Assembly: GCF_006442975.2 (NCBI RefSeq) | Contig: NZ_CP083954.1 | Span: 4,099,501 to 4,163,500 of the forward strand | Length of the DNA: 64,000 bases | From: Mesorhizobium sp. B2-1-1 | Lineage (GTDB): Bacteria > Pseudomonadota > Alphaproteobacteria > Rhizobiales > Rhizobiaceae | Direction: 5' to 3' | Shown: positions 55,416 to 64,000 of the stretch, in pieces | How positions within the stretch are numbered: the stretch's first letter is position 1 | How the letters are laid out: each line of letters starts with the position of its first letter | Translations under genes and position numbers: made by a program | The notes under the pieces: generated by a model | The model's input: the letters and a program-made list of their open reading frames with translations, nothing else | Databases searched by the model: none | What the model was told of the DNA's origin: nothing

Positions 55416-57461
55416 TCAAATCCTTAGCCCGAACCGGATGCCGTCATAGATGGCGGCGTGGATGTTGCGCGAGGCGACGGCATCGCCGATGCGGAACAGC
55501 ACGAAAGATCCTTGCGGATTGCGCTCGGGAAAAATGTCGCCGCCACTCACCAGCCGCTCATAGTCTATGGCGCCGCCGTTCGTCGCCAATGGCTTCAGCG
55601 AGAGATAAAGGTCGTCTAGCGGCGCCGTGCCATGCTCGACCACCACCTGGTCGACCCGCCGCTCGCCGCGCCAGCCGTCGGCGAAATCGGAGGCAAGCTC
55701 GGCAACCAGTTGATTGCCCTCGCGGCGCACCGAGCGCAGCCTTGTGTTGATAGTGATGGTGACCCCCTTCTCCTGGAAGGCGCGCATGTAGGGTACGTGG
55801 TTCATGCCGCCCATTTCCGGCGCGAAGAATCGCTCCGGCGAAACCAGTTCCAGCTTCGAACCGGCGGCCGCGACGAGTTCCGCAGCGCCCATTCCCTGAT
55901 GGCCGCCATTGTCGTCATAGAGCAGCACGTTTTCAGCCGGCTTGACGCTGCCAGCCATGATGTCCCAGCTCGATGTGACAAGAGTGTCGCCCGCCATCAG
56001 CGGCGGATTCTGCGGCAGTCCGCCGGTGGCGATCACCACGACATCGGGCGACAACGCCAGAACGTCGTCCTTCTCGGCCCAACTGTCGTAGCGGATCTCG
56101 ACGCCGAGCCGGTCGAGTTCGGCCAACCGCCAGTCGACGATGCCGATCAATTCCTTGCGGCGCGGGTTCTGCGTCGCCAGCCTGACCTGCCCGCCGGCCT
56201 GGCCCGATGCCTCCAGCACCGTCACCTGATGGCCGCGCTCCGCGGCCACGCGCGCTATTTCCAGTCCGCCTGCACCAGCGCCGATGACGACGACTTTTCG
56301 CTTTGGTCCCTCGGCCTCGGTGATGATATGCGGAATGTCCGCCTCGCGGCCGGTCGCCGCATTGTGGACGCAGAGCGCCTCGCCGCCTTCGTAGATGCGG
56401 TCGAGGCAGTAGGTGGCTCCGACACACGGGCGGATTTCGTGCTCGCGCCCTTCCATCACTTTGCGGACGATGTGCGGATCGGCGATGTGGGCGCGGGTCA
56501 TGCCGACCATGTCGAGCTTGCCGGCGGCGATGGCGTGGCGCGCAGTTGCGACGTCGGAAATTCGCGCCGCGTGGAAGGTCGGGAATTTCGTCGCCGCCCT
56601 CACCTCGCCGGCGAAGTCGAGATGCGGCGATGAGCGCATGCCGGTCACCGGAATGACCTTGGTCAGTGCCGCGTCGGTCTCGATCGAGCCCCGGATGATG
56701 TTGAGGAAATCGACCTTGCCTGATGAGGCAAGCCGCCTGGCGATCTCGACGCCCTCCTCTTTCGACAGGCCTTGCGAAAAATCCTCGTCGGCGACCATGC
56801 GTATGCCGACGACGAATTTTTCGCCGACGGCCGCCCGCACGGCGTCGAGCACCATGTCGGTGAACCGCAGCCGGTTGTCGAGCGAGCCGCCGAACTCGTC
56901 CTCCCGATGGTTGGTGGACGGAGACCAGAAGCCGTCCATCAGATGGCCGTAAGCCTCGAATTCGATGCCGTCGAGACCGGCGGCCTGGCAGCGCTGGGCC
57001 GCGGAAGCATAGTCGGAAACGATGCGTTCGATATCCCAATCCTCGATGGTCTTGGGAAAGGCGCGATGCGCCGGCTCCCGCACCGGCGAAGCCGACAGGA
57101 CGGGCAGCCAGTCGGCCTTGTTCCAACCGGTTCGACGGCCGAGATGGGTGATCTGGATCATCACCTTGCATTCATGCTCGTGGCAGGCGTCGGTCAGTTC
57201 CGCGAGCCATGGCACGATCCCGTCATCATAGAGATGCAAATTGCCGAAAGCGGCCGGGCTGTCGCGTGAAACGATGGCCGAGCCGGCGGTCATTGTCAGC
57301 GCCATGCCGCCCTTGGCCTTCTCCGTGTGGTAGAGCCGGTACCGCGCCTTGGGCATGCCGTCTTCCGAATAGGCAGGCTCGTGGCTGGTCGACATCACCC
57401 GGTTCTTCAACGTCAGATGCTTGAGCTGATAGGGCTGGAGAAGCGGATCGTTGCTGGTCAT
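55416..57461 (-). CDS. NADH:flavin oxidoreductase, dimethylglycine/N-methylproline demethylase-like
   Basis: 681-residue flavoprotein of the trimethylamine dehydrogenase family. An FMN TIM barrel (residues 1-340; [12 protein letters not shown] motif at [31 protein letters not shown]) is followed by an iron-sulfur region and an NAD(P)/FAD-type domain ([22 protein letters not shown]). By recall it is closest to DgcA (dimethylglycine) and StcD (N-methylproline) demethylases. The Fe-S cysteines are C346, C352 and C364; the position of the fourth is A349 (see findings). Substrate is uncertain. Convergent with the small membrane protein gene, divergent from queF. Confidence 0.85.
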   Translation of the reverse strand: MTSNDPLLQPYQLKHLTLKNRVMSTSHEPAYSEDGMPKARYRLYHTEKAKGGMALTMTAGSAIVSRDSPAAFGNLHLYDDGIVPWLAELTDACHEHECKVMIQITHLGRRTGWNKADWLPVLSASPVREPAHRAFPKTIEDWDIERIVSDYASAAQRCQAAGLDGIEFEAYGHLMDGFWSPSTNHREDEFGGSLDNRLRFTDMVLDAVRAAVGEKFVVGIRMVADEDFSQGLSKEEGVEIARRLASSGKVDFLNIIRGSIETDAALTKVIPVTGMRSSPHLDFAGEVRAATKFPTFHAARISDVATARHAIAAGKLDMVGMTRAHIADPHIVRKVMEGREHEIRPCVGATYCLDRIYEGGEALCVHNAATGREADIPHIITEAEGPKRKVVVIGAGAGGLEIARVAAERGHQVTVLEASGQAGGQVRLATQNPRRKELIGIVDWRLAELDRLGVEIRYDSWAEKDDVLALSPDVVVIATGGLPQNPPLMAGDTLVTSSWDIMAGSVKPAENVLLYDDNGGHQGMGAAELVAAAGSKLELVSPERFFAPEMGGMNHVPYMRAFQEKGVTITINTRLRSVRREGNQLVAELASDFADGWRGERRVDQVVVEHGTAPLDDLYLSLKPLATNGGAIDYERLVSGGDIFPERNPQGSFVLFRIGDAVASRNIHAAIYDGIRFGLRI

Positions 57462-57602
57462 CGTCTTCCTGCGGTTTCAAATTGTGTTATTGAGCGGCCA
57501 GATGCGCCGCCCCTGAGTGGATTGCGGCGTTTATTCCAATCTTCGTTCGCGCCGACCGCCATGGAAGCGTGCTTCCGGCGACAGGCAGACAAGGAGCCGT
57601 CC

Positions 57603-58064
57603 ATGATCGATACCAAAACCCTCACCCAGCTCGGCGCGCATGTCGAGACGCCACAGAGCCCGGAAGCGGCGGTCCTGGAAACCGTGCCGTTTTCGCGCGG
57701 CGACGGCCCGCCGGCCATCGTGCGCTTCACCTGCCCGGAATTCACCTCGCTGTGCCCGGTCACCGGCCAGCCTGATTTCGCCCACATCGTCATCGACTAC
57801 GCACCCGACGCTGCTCTGGTGGAATCGAAGTCGCTCAAGCTGTTCATGACCTCGTTTCGCAATCATGGTGCTTTCCATGAGGATTGCACCGTCATGATCG
57901 GCCGCCGCATCGTGGCGGCAACGAGCCCGCTATGGTTGCGCATCGGCGGCTATTGGTATCCACGCGGCGGCATTCCGATCGACGTGTTCTGGCAGACGGG
58001 CGCGCCGCCGGAAGGCGCCTGGCTGCCCGAGACCGGAGTGGCGCCCTATCGCGGGCGAGGCTAG
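57603..58064 (+). CDS. queF: 7-Cyano-7-deazaguanine reductase (preQ0 reductase)
   Basis: Reduces the nitrile of preQ0 to the amine preQ1 with NADPH, on the way to queuosine in tRNA. 153 residues, the short unimodular form. The active-site Cys is C51 in [13 protein letters not shown], the tunnel-fold QueF motif [22 protein letters not shown] holds the catalytic Glu at 74. AAGGAG precedes the ATG at 57603. The other queuosine genes are not in the window. Confidence 0.96.
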   Translation: MIDTKTLTQLGAHVETPQSPEAAVLETVPFSRGDGPPAIVRFTCPEFTSLCPVTGQPDFAHIVIDYAPDAALVESKSLKLFMTSFRNHGAFHEDCTVMIGRRIVAATSPLWLRIGGYWYPRGGIPIDVFWQTGAPPEGAWLPETGVAPYRGRG

Positions 58065-58073
58065 CTCGAACCA

Positions 58074-58679
58074 TCATTCGCATTGGTACTGGCTGAGCGC
58101 CCATTCACCGGTCACCGATAGCAGGTCCGATATCTTCCATTCGCCGTCGACCCTTTTGAACTTCCACTCAAGGCGGTGCGGGTTGCCGGCGACGACGAAG
58201 GCGACGATGACCTTGGCCTGATCGCCATTGATCGCCTCGAGCGTCTTCAGGCTCTTGTCGATCTCGGCCTTATCATAGTCGGCATTGTCGAGCGCCATGT
58301 TGGGGTCGAGGCACTCGCCCTGCCCGGATTTGCGCAGCGCATCGCTCTTGTCGAGCACCGTTTTCGCCGGATCGACGAAATGGCGGCGCTGCGACGGATC
58401 GACCTCCAAGCCGAGCTGGTCGTAGAATGGCCGGACCACCGCTGTCGGCGAGCCCAGCTGAATTGGGGCGGCAGGTTCGCTCGGCGAGGCAGCCGGTGGT
58501 GTTGCCGGCTCGGCGGCTGCGCGAGGTGCAGGCGCTGGCGGCGACCCGTTGTCGTCGGGCGCGGTGGCCGCCGGAGCGTTTGCCGGCGGCGTGCCGAGTA
58601 GCCCCTGCGCGGCGCCGCCACTCAAGTCCGCCGCCATAATGCACACGGCCGACAGTGCCAGGAACCGGCGGCGGGCCAT
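58074..58679 (-). CDS. Exported DUF3828-like protein with Pro/Ala-rich linker
   Basis: 201 residues, function unknown. The N-terminus has RRRFLALSAVCIMAADLSGGAA, a signal peptide with an arginine pair, then about 50 residues rich in Ala and Pro. The globular part (from about 78) is homologous to the next gene: both contain EC/AC-(I/L)D, an (E/D)-K/S-rich helix, WKFKRVDGEWKISDL and a final W-x-LSQ-x-C. It lies 4 bp downstream of its paralogue and converges on queF with 9 bp between stops. Confidence 0.72.
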   Translation of the reverse strand: MARRRFLALSAVCIMAADLSGGAAQGLLGTPPANAPAATAPDDNGSPPAPAPRAAAEPATPPAASPSEPAAPIQLGSPTAVVRPFYDQLGLEVDPSQRRHFVDPAKTVLDKSDALRKSGQGECLDPNMALDNADYDKAEIDKSLKTLEAINGDQAKVIVAFVVAGNPHRLEWKFKRVDGEWKISDLLSVTGEWALSQYQCE

Positions 58680-58683
58680 CGGA

Positions 58684-59163
58684 TCACTCCGGATCTTGGC
58701 CCGCCAGACATTCGAGCTGGCTCAGCGTCCAATCGCTGGTCTTCGATGCGATGTCCGATATCCTCCACTTGCCGCCGATCTTCCTCAGCGACCAATGCAT
58801 TTCGCGTTGTGCATCGTCTCCTTCCGGAAAGAGGCTGAAGCTCGCCACCACCTGGGCAGTATCGCCATCCACCATCTCGGACACTTTCAGGGTCTTGGAG
58901 ACGGTCTTCTGGTCGAAATCCTGCGCATCGAGGCCCGGATCGAAATCGATGCAGGCGACCTGGTCCGGATTCTTCCTCGTTGCCTGATCGTTGAGGTCGA
59001 ACAGTCTTGTCACCGGCTCGGTGAAGCGATCCCGGTATTTTGCGTCGGCCTCGAACTTGACATCCGGAACATAGAAGAACTTCACGGCGTCCGACGCCGG
59101 ACCGGCCAGGGCGACAGCGGGAAAGGCCGTCGCAAGGGCGGCAAGGAGCACTGTCAGTCTCAT
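58684..59163 (-). CDS. Exported DUF3828-like protein
   Basis: 159 residues with signal peptide MRLTVLLAALATAFPAVALA. It shares with the neighbour above the core CIDFDPGLDAQDFDQ, then VVASFSLFPEGD, HWSLRKIGGKWRISDIASKT and a C-terminal DWTLSQLEC; two conserved Cys could form a disulfide. Upstream gene of the tandem pair, translationally close. A periplasmic role is likely; no enzyme motif is apparent. Confidence 0.75.
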   Translation of the reverse strand: MRLTVLLAALATAFPAVALAGPASDAVKFFYVPDVKFEADAKYRDRFTEPVTRLFDLNDQATRKNPDQVACIDFDPGLDAQDFDQKTVSKTLKVSEMVDGDTAQVVASFSLFPEGDDAQREMHWSLRKIGGKWRISDIASKTSDWTLSQLECLAGQDPE

Positions 59164-59303
59164 GCAGAATCTCCGGCTTTTGATGGCTTGGCGCAATCCA
59201 GTAGCACGCATCCTGCATATCGGCTTTTTTGCGGCTCATGAAGCCCGCGGCCGCGTCGCGGCCGATGCAGGCCATCCGACAGGCGCGCGTGCCAAGACTG
59301 CGA

Positions 59304-61286
59304 TCAGAGACCAAGCGCCACCTTGCGTCCATCATGGATGGCAAAAGCCGCCTGCCTTGAGGCGGTACAATCACCAATCGACGTGTGGGCAATTTTGCGC
59401 CTGTCGAGCTCGATGGAAAGCATGTCGGCTGCCATACTCGTCGTGGCGAAGATCAGCGCATCGGCTTCGACGTCCTGCTCGGTTCCGTCGAGCAGGGAAG
59501 CGACCCTGGCGGCCTTCCCGTCCCAATGAACGATGGCGCTCTCGGTCAAAAACCGCACCCGCAGCCTGGCGAGTGCGCGGCGCAGCGGCGCGTCGACTGC
59601 CATTCGCTGAAGCTCTTTGCCAACCAGGGCGTCAGGTGTCACAAGCGTCACATTGTGACCGTCCTCGGCGAGTTTCCAGGCGGTGCCGCACCCTTTCCAA
59701 TTGCCGCCATCGTCGAGCAAGATAACATTTTTGCCTGGTCTCGCCTCACGGGCCATCACGGCTTCGGCCGAGAGAACCAGCCCGCCGCCCGGGATGCTTT
59801 CCCACTGCGGCAATGCCCGTTGGAAAGCGCCGTCTGACGGCATCGAGCCGGTTGCGATGATGACGTGGTCCGCGCCTTCGCGCTCGACATCCTCCGCCTC
59901 GACATATTGTCCGTACCGGACGTCGACCTGAAGCTGGCTGAGCTGGCGCTGGTACCAGTCGATCAGATCCAGAATCTGGGCGCGGCGCGGTTGCAGCCCC
60001 GCAAGGCGGAACTGCCCCCCAAGACGGTCGGAAGCCTCGGCCAGCGTGACACGGTGACCGCGTTCGGCTGCTACACGCGCCGCTTCGAGGCCGGCGGGAC
60101 CGCCGCCGACGACCAGTACGCGCTTGGGTTGGCTAGCCGGGGCGAAGCGATCTCCGCCCCATTCCCATTCCCGCCCCGCCGAGGGATTGATGACGCAGCT
60201 GATCCAGTAGTCGCGGCTGCGTCGGCCCCAACACATCTGGTTGCAGGACAGGCACCCGCGAATGTCTTCCGGCCGTCCGGCGGCGGCCTTTGCGGCCAGG
60301 TGCGGATCGGCGATCTGCCCCCGCACGATGGAAACCAGATCAGCGTGGCCTTCGCTCAGCACACTTTCGGCATTCTGCGGCGTACGGATGTGACTCTCGG
60401 CGGTGACCAACGCGTGGCGCACGGTGGATTTGAGCACGGACGCCAGGTCGGCGCCGAGCTTTTCCGGATAAACAAAGGTCGGGATGATTTTGTAGAAATC
60501 GAAGTAGGAGCCCGTTCCACAAGTCACATAATCCATCAAAGAATCGCGGTCGTGGAGGTCGATTATCTCGGCCAATGCTTCGCGCTTCAGCGCCACCTCC
60601 ACTTCCGGTTCGTCGTTGACCGCAAGGCCGATGATGAAATCATCGCCGCATTCCCGGCGAATTCTGCTCATCACCTCACGGCTCATCCGGGTGCGATTTT
60701 GAAGGCTGCCGCCCCACCGGTCGTCGCGGCGATTCGACCAGGGCGTCCAGAACTGGTCCAGTATCGAATGATACGCCGCCCAGACCTCGACGCCGTCGAA
60801 ACCGGCCTCGCGGCAACGGCGCGCCGCCTGCACGAAACCGTCGATCGTTTCTTCGATCTCGGCTTCGGACATTCGATGCGAACCGTCAGAGTCGTGATAA
60901 CTCGGCAGTCCGGAAGGGGACCAGCCGGCATGGAACGAGTTGTCCGCGTCCGCGTGCTGACCGACATGATAGAGCTGCTGGATGGCGACGGCGCCATTGC
61001 CGCGGATCGCTTCCGTCACTTTGCGGAAATGGGGGATCACGCTGTCGTCGGAAGGACGGAAGTTGCCGCGGGTAAGAATCGCGGCCCGGTGCACCGGCAT
61101 CGGCTCGACGACGATCATGCCCGCGCCGCCGATAGCGCGTTCGGCATAATAGCCGACATGCCGTTCTGTCGGCAGTCCCTCTACCGCCATGTTCGCGGTA
61201 TGGGCTCCGAACACGATCCTGTTGCGTAAGGTCTTGCCGCGCAGAGCAATCGGCGTGAACAACCGGTTGAAGACCTGCCCAGACAT
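59304..61286 (-). CDS. NADH:flavin oxidoreductase of the trimethylamine dehydrogenase/dienoyl-CoA reductase type
   Basis: 660-residue flavoprotein: FMN barrel (1-340; IQQLYHVGQHADAD, WAAYHSILDQFWTPWSNRRDDRWGGSLQNR), a full 4Fe-4S motif with cysteines 345, 348, 352 and 364 (GCLSCNQMCWGRR, then WISC), and a nucleotide-binding C-terminal domain starting [23 protein letters not shown]. It would move electrons between an amine or enoyl substrate and NAD(P)H or an electron carrier. GAGGAG precedes the ATG at 61286. It is third in the mttB-like, binding protein, oxidoreductase run, which favours a methylated-amine substrate. Confidence 0.88.
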   Translation of the reverse strand: MSGQVFNRLFTPIALRGKTLRNRIVFGAHTANMAVEGLPTERHVGYYAERAIGGAGMIVVEPMPVHRAAILTRGNFRPSDDSVIPHFRKVTEAIRGNGAVAIQQLYHVGQHADADNSFHAGWSPSGLPSYHDSDGSHRMSEAEIEETIDGFVQAARRCREAGFDGVEVWAAYHSILDQFWTPWSNRRDDRWGGSLQNRTRMSREVMSRIRRECGDDFIIGLAVNDEPEVEVALKREALAEIIDLHDRDSLMDYVTCGTGSYFDFYKIIPTFVYPEKLGADLASVLKSTVRHALVTAESHIRTPQNAESVLSEGHADLVSIVRGQIADPHLAAKAAAGRPEDIRGCLSCNQMCWGRRSRDYWISCVINPSAGREWEWGGDRFAPASQPKRVLVVGGGPAGLEAARVAAERGHRVTLAEASDRLGGQFRLAGLQPRRAQILDLIDWYQRQLSQLQVDVRYGQYVEAEDVEREGADHVIIATGSMPSDGAFQRALPQWESIPGGGLVLSAEAVMAREARPGKNVILLDDGGNWKGCGTAWKLAEDGHNVTLVTPDALVGKELQRMAVDAPLRRALARLRVRFLTESAIVHWDGKAARVASLLDGTEQDVEADALIFATTSMAADMLSIELDRRKIAHTSIGDCTASRQAAFAIHDGRKVALGL

Positions 61287-61401
61287 GTACCGCTCCTCAA
61301 AAGCCCTAGCGGCAGCACCCGAGCGCCAGCGCCCGCAGCCATAATCGATTTGCCGGACAGCCGGCACCTGAAAGGGTGCCGGCATTCGCCAACCATTGCA
61401 G

Positions 61402-63051
61402 CTAGGCGTCCAGCCAGACGTTCTGGAGGTCCATTTCAAAAGTCTGGTGGACGCCGTAGTTCTTCACCTTCTTGCTCGTATGACTGTAGAGCTTCTGCCA
61501 GAACGGCTGGATGATGACGCCGGAATCCTGCAGGATCTGCTCGACATCCTTCATCACCTCCTTGCGCTTGGCGACGTCGATCAGCGATAGCGCCTGCTTG
61601 AGCTTGGCGTCGAAATCGGGATTCGAATACGCCGATTCATTCCAGGCCTCGCCGGTGCGATAGCCGAGCGCCAGCACCTGGACGCCGAGCGGGCGCATGT
61701 ACCAGATCGTCATCGAATAGGGATATTTCGTCCAGTCGTTCCAGAACGTCGAGCCCGGCAGCACCGTCCGTTTCACCTTGATTCCGGCCTCGCGCAGCTG
61801 GCCCGCGATGGCATCGCCGGTGTTCTTCTGCCAATCGTCCTCGATGGTGATCAGCTCATGCTCGAAGTCGGCCTGACCCGCCTCCGCCATCAGCTTCTTG
61901 GCGCCGGCGGCATCACGCTCCTTCTTGGGCAGCGGATAATATTCCGGATGGATGGGGCTGACATGGTGGTTTTCGCCGACCGTGCCGCGACCGCTGTAGC
62001 CGAGCTGCAGCACCGCGTTGTTGTCGACCGCCATCTGGAGCGCGTTGCGAACACGCTTGTCATCGTAGGGTTTGTGCGTGACGTTGGTGCGCGCAACCAG
62101 GGTGGTCGCGGTCGCCACCTCCGATTTCTCCAGCCCCATCTTGTCGAGGATGTCGATAAAATCGGCAGGCGACTCGAAATTGAGGTCGATTTCGCCGGAA
62201 TCGAAGGCATTCACCGTGGCGTTGAAATCGGTGCCGTAGTCGATGAATTCGACGCCGTCGAGCGGAGCTTCGCCGCCCCACCATTTGCCGTTCTCGCGGC
62301 GCTTGACGACGGCTTTCTGGCCGACATCGTAAGAGACCAGCTCGAAGGGTCCGGTGCCGATCGGCTTCTTGATCGGATCGGCGCCATCGGCATCGAAATT
62401 GCGGTGGACGACGAGCGCCGGATAGTCGGTGAAGTTCGGGATCAGCGAAATGTCGGGCTCGGAGAGCTTCAGCTTGACCGTGTTGTCGTCGACCTTGGTG
62501 ATCGCGCCGTCCCTCGCCTTGCCGGTCTTGGCGTCGATCAGCGCGCCGACACGCGCGGCCATGGAGTTGCCGGCGACGCCCTTCTCGCACCAGCGCGTCA
62601 CATTGTGCACCACATCATCGGCGTTGAAGGTATCGCCATTGTTCCAGGTGATGCCCTTGCGCACATGCAGCGTATATTCGGTGGCGTCGTCGTTGATGTC
62701 CCAGCTTTCGAGCAGCACCGGCTCGAAGGTGAACTGCCTGGTATAGCGCACAAGCGGCTCCAGCCAGGTGCGCGAGATGTTGGCAAGCTCAACCCAGTCA
62801 TAGGTGCGCGGATCCTTCTGCGCCTTCACCGACATCGAGACATGCAGCGTTCCGCCCTTCTTCGGCTCCTCGGCCAAGGCGTTCGTCGGCGCGGCAAGAC
62901 CGATCATGCCATAGGCCAGAGCCGTCGATGCCCCGAAGGCGCTTGCCAGCGCCAGGAATTCGCGTCGGTCGATCCGACCCGCACGCGCCTCCTCTGCCAT
63001 CGCCTCTATGGCGCTTGGAACACGATCACCATTGCTTTTGAAAAGCGTCAT
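61402..63051 (-). CDS. Family 5 ABC transporter substrate-binding protein, Tat-exported
   Basis: 549-residue periplasmic binding protein of the dipeptide/nickel/quaternary-amine class. The N-terminus has a twin-arginine signal at about residues 27-55: [21 protein letters not shown]. The mature protein has family motifs [21 protein letters not shown] and [10 protein letters not shown]. Tat export suggests folding in the cytoplasm, unusual but known in rhizobia. No permease or ATPase gene is in the window on the downstream side; they may lie elsewhere. Position 40 bp after the MttB-like gene points to uptake of its substrate. Confidence 0.9.
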   Translation of the reverse strand: MTLFKSNGDRVPSAIEAMAEEARAGRIDRREFLALASAFGASTALAYGMIGLAAPTNALAEEPKKGGTLHVSMSVKAQKDPRTYDWVELANISRTWLEPLVRYTRQFTFEPVLLESWDINDDATEYTLHVRKGITWNNGDTFNADDVVHNVTRWCEKGVAGNSMAARVGALIDAKTGKARDGAITKVDDNTVKLKLSEPDISLIPNFTDYPALVVHRNFDADGADPIKKPIGTGPFELVSYDVGQKAVVKRRENGKWWGGEAPLDGVEFIDYGTDFNATVNAFDSGEIDLNFESPADFIDILDKMGLEKSEVATATTLVARTNVTHKPYDDKRVRNALQMAVDNNAVLQLGYSGRGTVGENHHVSPIHPEYYPLPKKERDAAGAKKLMAEAGQADFEHELITIEDDWQKNTGDAIAGQLREAGIKVKRTVLPGSTFWNDWTKYPYSMTIWYMRPLGVQVLALGYRTGEAWNESAYSNPDFDAKLKQALSLIDVAKRKEVMKDVEQILQDSGVIIQPFWQKLYSHTSKKVKNYGVHQTFEMDLQNVWLDA

Positions 63052-63091
63052 TTTTTTCCTCCCTTGTGGTTCCCGTCAGATCTTCGTCCTG

Positions 63092-64000
63092 TCAGCTAAC
63101 GCTGTCCGGCAGTTTCTCCTCGCGCAGCGCGATAAAATCCCTGAGACCGTCTGCGATGCCCTCATCGAGCTTCGGCTCCTCATAATCGGCCAGCATGTTG
63201 CGCGCTTTCTCGCGGCCGCGCGTGTCATGGTCCTTCGCCCCTTCGGCCTTCCACTGTTCGTAGGAGTTGAAATCCATGATGCTGGGCATGAAGAAGGCTC
63301 GCTCGAAATGCTCGAGCGTGTGCTGTGTGCCGAGGAAATGGCCCTGCGGCCCCACCTCGCGGATGGCGGCCATCGCTTCCTTGAAATCGTCGAACGGCAG
63401 CCCGCCGGCATATTTGTACCAGCCGACGAGCTGTTCGCAGTCGGTCGCGAATTTCGAATAGCCGCAGGTGAGACCCGCCTCGAGCCATCCGGCCGAGTGC
63501 CAGATGTAGTTGGCGCCGGCAAGGATGGCGGCATGCATAAGCATGTTCGCCTCGTAGCCGGCCTGGGCATCGTTCAGCTTCGAGCCGACATGGAAGCCGG
63601 ACGTGCGCCACGGCAGGCCGTATTTCCGTGCCAGCGCGCCCATCAGGTACATCATCTGCGCGGCCTCCGGCGTGCCGCCCATCGGAGCGCCGGTCTTCAT
63701 GTCGACCGTGACCATGAACTGGCCGTAGATTTGAGGCGAGCCCGGACGCAGGAGCTGGGTGAACGCTACACCGGCAAGCGCCTCGGCATTGACCTGCGCC
63801 ACCGCGCCCACGGCCGAGGCCGAGGTCGAGGCGCCGCACAGCGCGAAGGGCGCCAGGATCAGCGGCTGATTGTGACGGGCATAGACCTTCATCGCATCCA
63901 GCATGGTGGCATCCCATACCAGCGGTGAATTGCAGTTGGTGATCGACACCAGCACAGGGTTGTCGCGCACGTAATCCTCACCGAACACGATGCCCGCCAT
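63092..64000 (-). CDS. Trimethylamine methyltransferase (MttB) family protein, 5' end missing
   Basis: The last 302 residues of a corrinoid-protein methyltransferase; the frame runs off the window edge, and a full protein would be about 500. Visible family segments: SITNCNSPLVWDATMLDAM, PLILAPFALCGASTSASAVGAVAQ and GKLPWRTSG-like LPWRTSGFHVGSKL, then IWHSAGWLEAGLTCGYSKF. The region that would hold pyrrolysine in archaeal MttB is covered and shows no in-frame TAG, so this is a non-pyrrolysine member, which in other bacteria demethylates glycine betaine, proline betaine or similar. No corrinoid protein gene is visible. Confidence 0.88.
   Translation of the reverse strand: MAGIVFGEDYVRDNPVLVSITNCNSPLVWDATMLDAMKVYARHNQPLILAPFALCGASTSASAVGAVAQVNAEALAGVAFTQLLRPGSPQIYGQFMVTVDMKTGAPMGGTPEAAQMMYLMGALARKYGLPWRTSGFHVGSKLNDAQAGYEANMLMHAAILAGANYIWHSAGWLEAGLTCGYSKFATDCEQLVGWYKYAGGLPFDDFKEAMAAIREVGPQGHFLGTQHTLEHFERAFFMPSIMDFNSYEQWKAEGAKDHDTRGREKARNMLADYEEPKLDEGIADGLRDFIALREEKLPDSVS

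Noticed and set aside
57462..57602. preQ1 riboswitch upstream of queF
   Set aside because: No compact C-rich loop with A-rich tail is evident near the start; the gap is short and GC-rich.
63092..64000. Pyrrolysine-containing MttB
   Set aside because: No in-frame TAG in the part that aligns with the pyrrolysine region; it is a non-pyrrolysine member.

Overview
The window looks like chromosome from a GC-rich alphaproteobacterium of the Rhizobiales, most like Mesorhizobium. The grounds are the codon bias, the cyclic beta-1,2-glucan pair ndvA/ndvB at full rhizobial length, a rhizobial-type Zur box, and a broad set of catabolic loci. This is inferred from gene content; no database was searched. 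There is no prophage, CRISPR array, rRNA or replication origin. The only clear mobile element is one IS481-family insertion next to a tRNA-Gln gene.

Layout. 1-10 kb: the end of an MFS transporter, RNase D, a guaB-membrane protein-MAPEG run in which the MAPEG gene carries a +1 frameshift, a VapBC toxin-antitoxin pair, a DHA2 drug exporter, 23S rRNA methyltransferase RlmE and an Ppx/GppA phosphatase. 10-17 kb: a YbhN-like membrane protein, tRNA-Gln(CTG), the IS481 element, a lipoprotein, an L,D-transpeptidase, divergent D-lyxose isomerase and D-threonine-aldolase-like genes, and a ccmC gene without its usual partners. 17-28 kb: ndvA and the giant ndvB (cyclic glucan export and synthesis). 28-37 kb: a complete histidine utilisation locus, hutIHGUD facing hutFC, with a HutC-type palindrome between them, followed by RidA. 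37-40 kb: a zinc ABC importer (ATPase, permease, binding protein) behind a Zur box.

40-46.4 kb: tyrosine/homogentisate catabolism (Lrp-type regulator, hppD, fahA, hmgA, MarR regulator), with a second VapBC pair and a DinB-like gene inserted in it. 46.5-48.8 kb: a three-gene phospholipid module, acyltransferase-CdsA-CDP-alcohol phosphatidyltransferase, whose last enzyme has Asn at two of the usual metal-ligand Asp positions. 48.8-51 kb: kbl-tdh threonine degradation. 51-55.3 kb: a GGDEF-EAL protein, a polysaccharide deacetylase and a MarR repressor divergent from a small membrane protein across a near-ideal operator. 55.4-64 kb: two trimethylamine-dehydrogenase-like flavoproteins, queF, a tandem pair of small exported proteins, and a cassette of non-pyrrolysine MttB-family methyltransferase, family 5 solute-binding protein and flavin oxidoreductase that looks built for uptake and demethylation of an N-methylated amine.

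Taken together the window is metabolic core plus catabolic accessory loci: histidine, tyrosine, threonine and probably methylated amines all feed central carbon and nitrogen metabolism, each with its own local regulator. The least described items are the divergent phospholipid module and the methylated-amine cassette.
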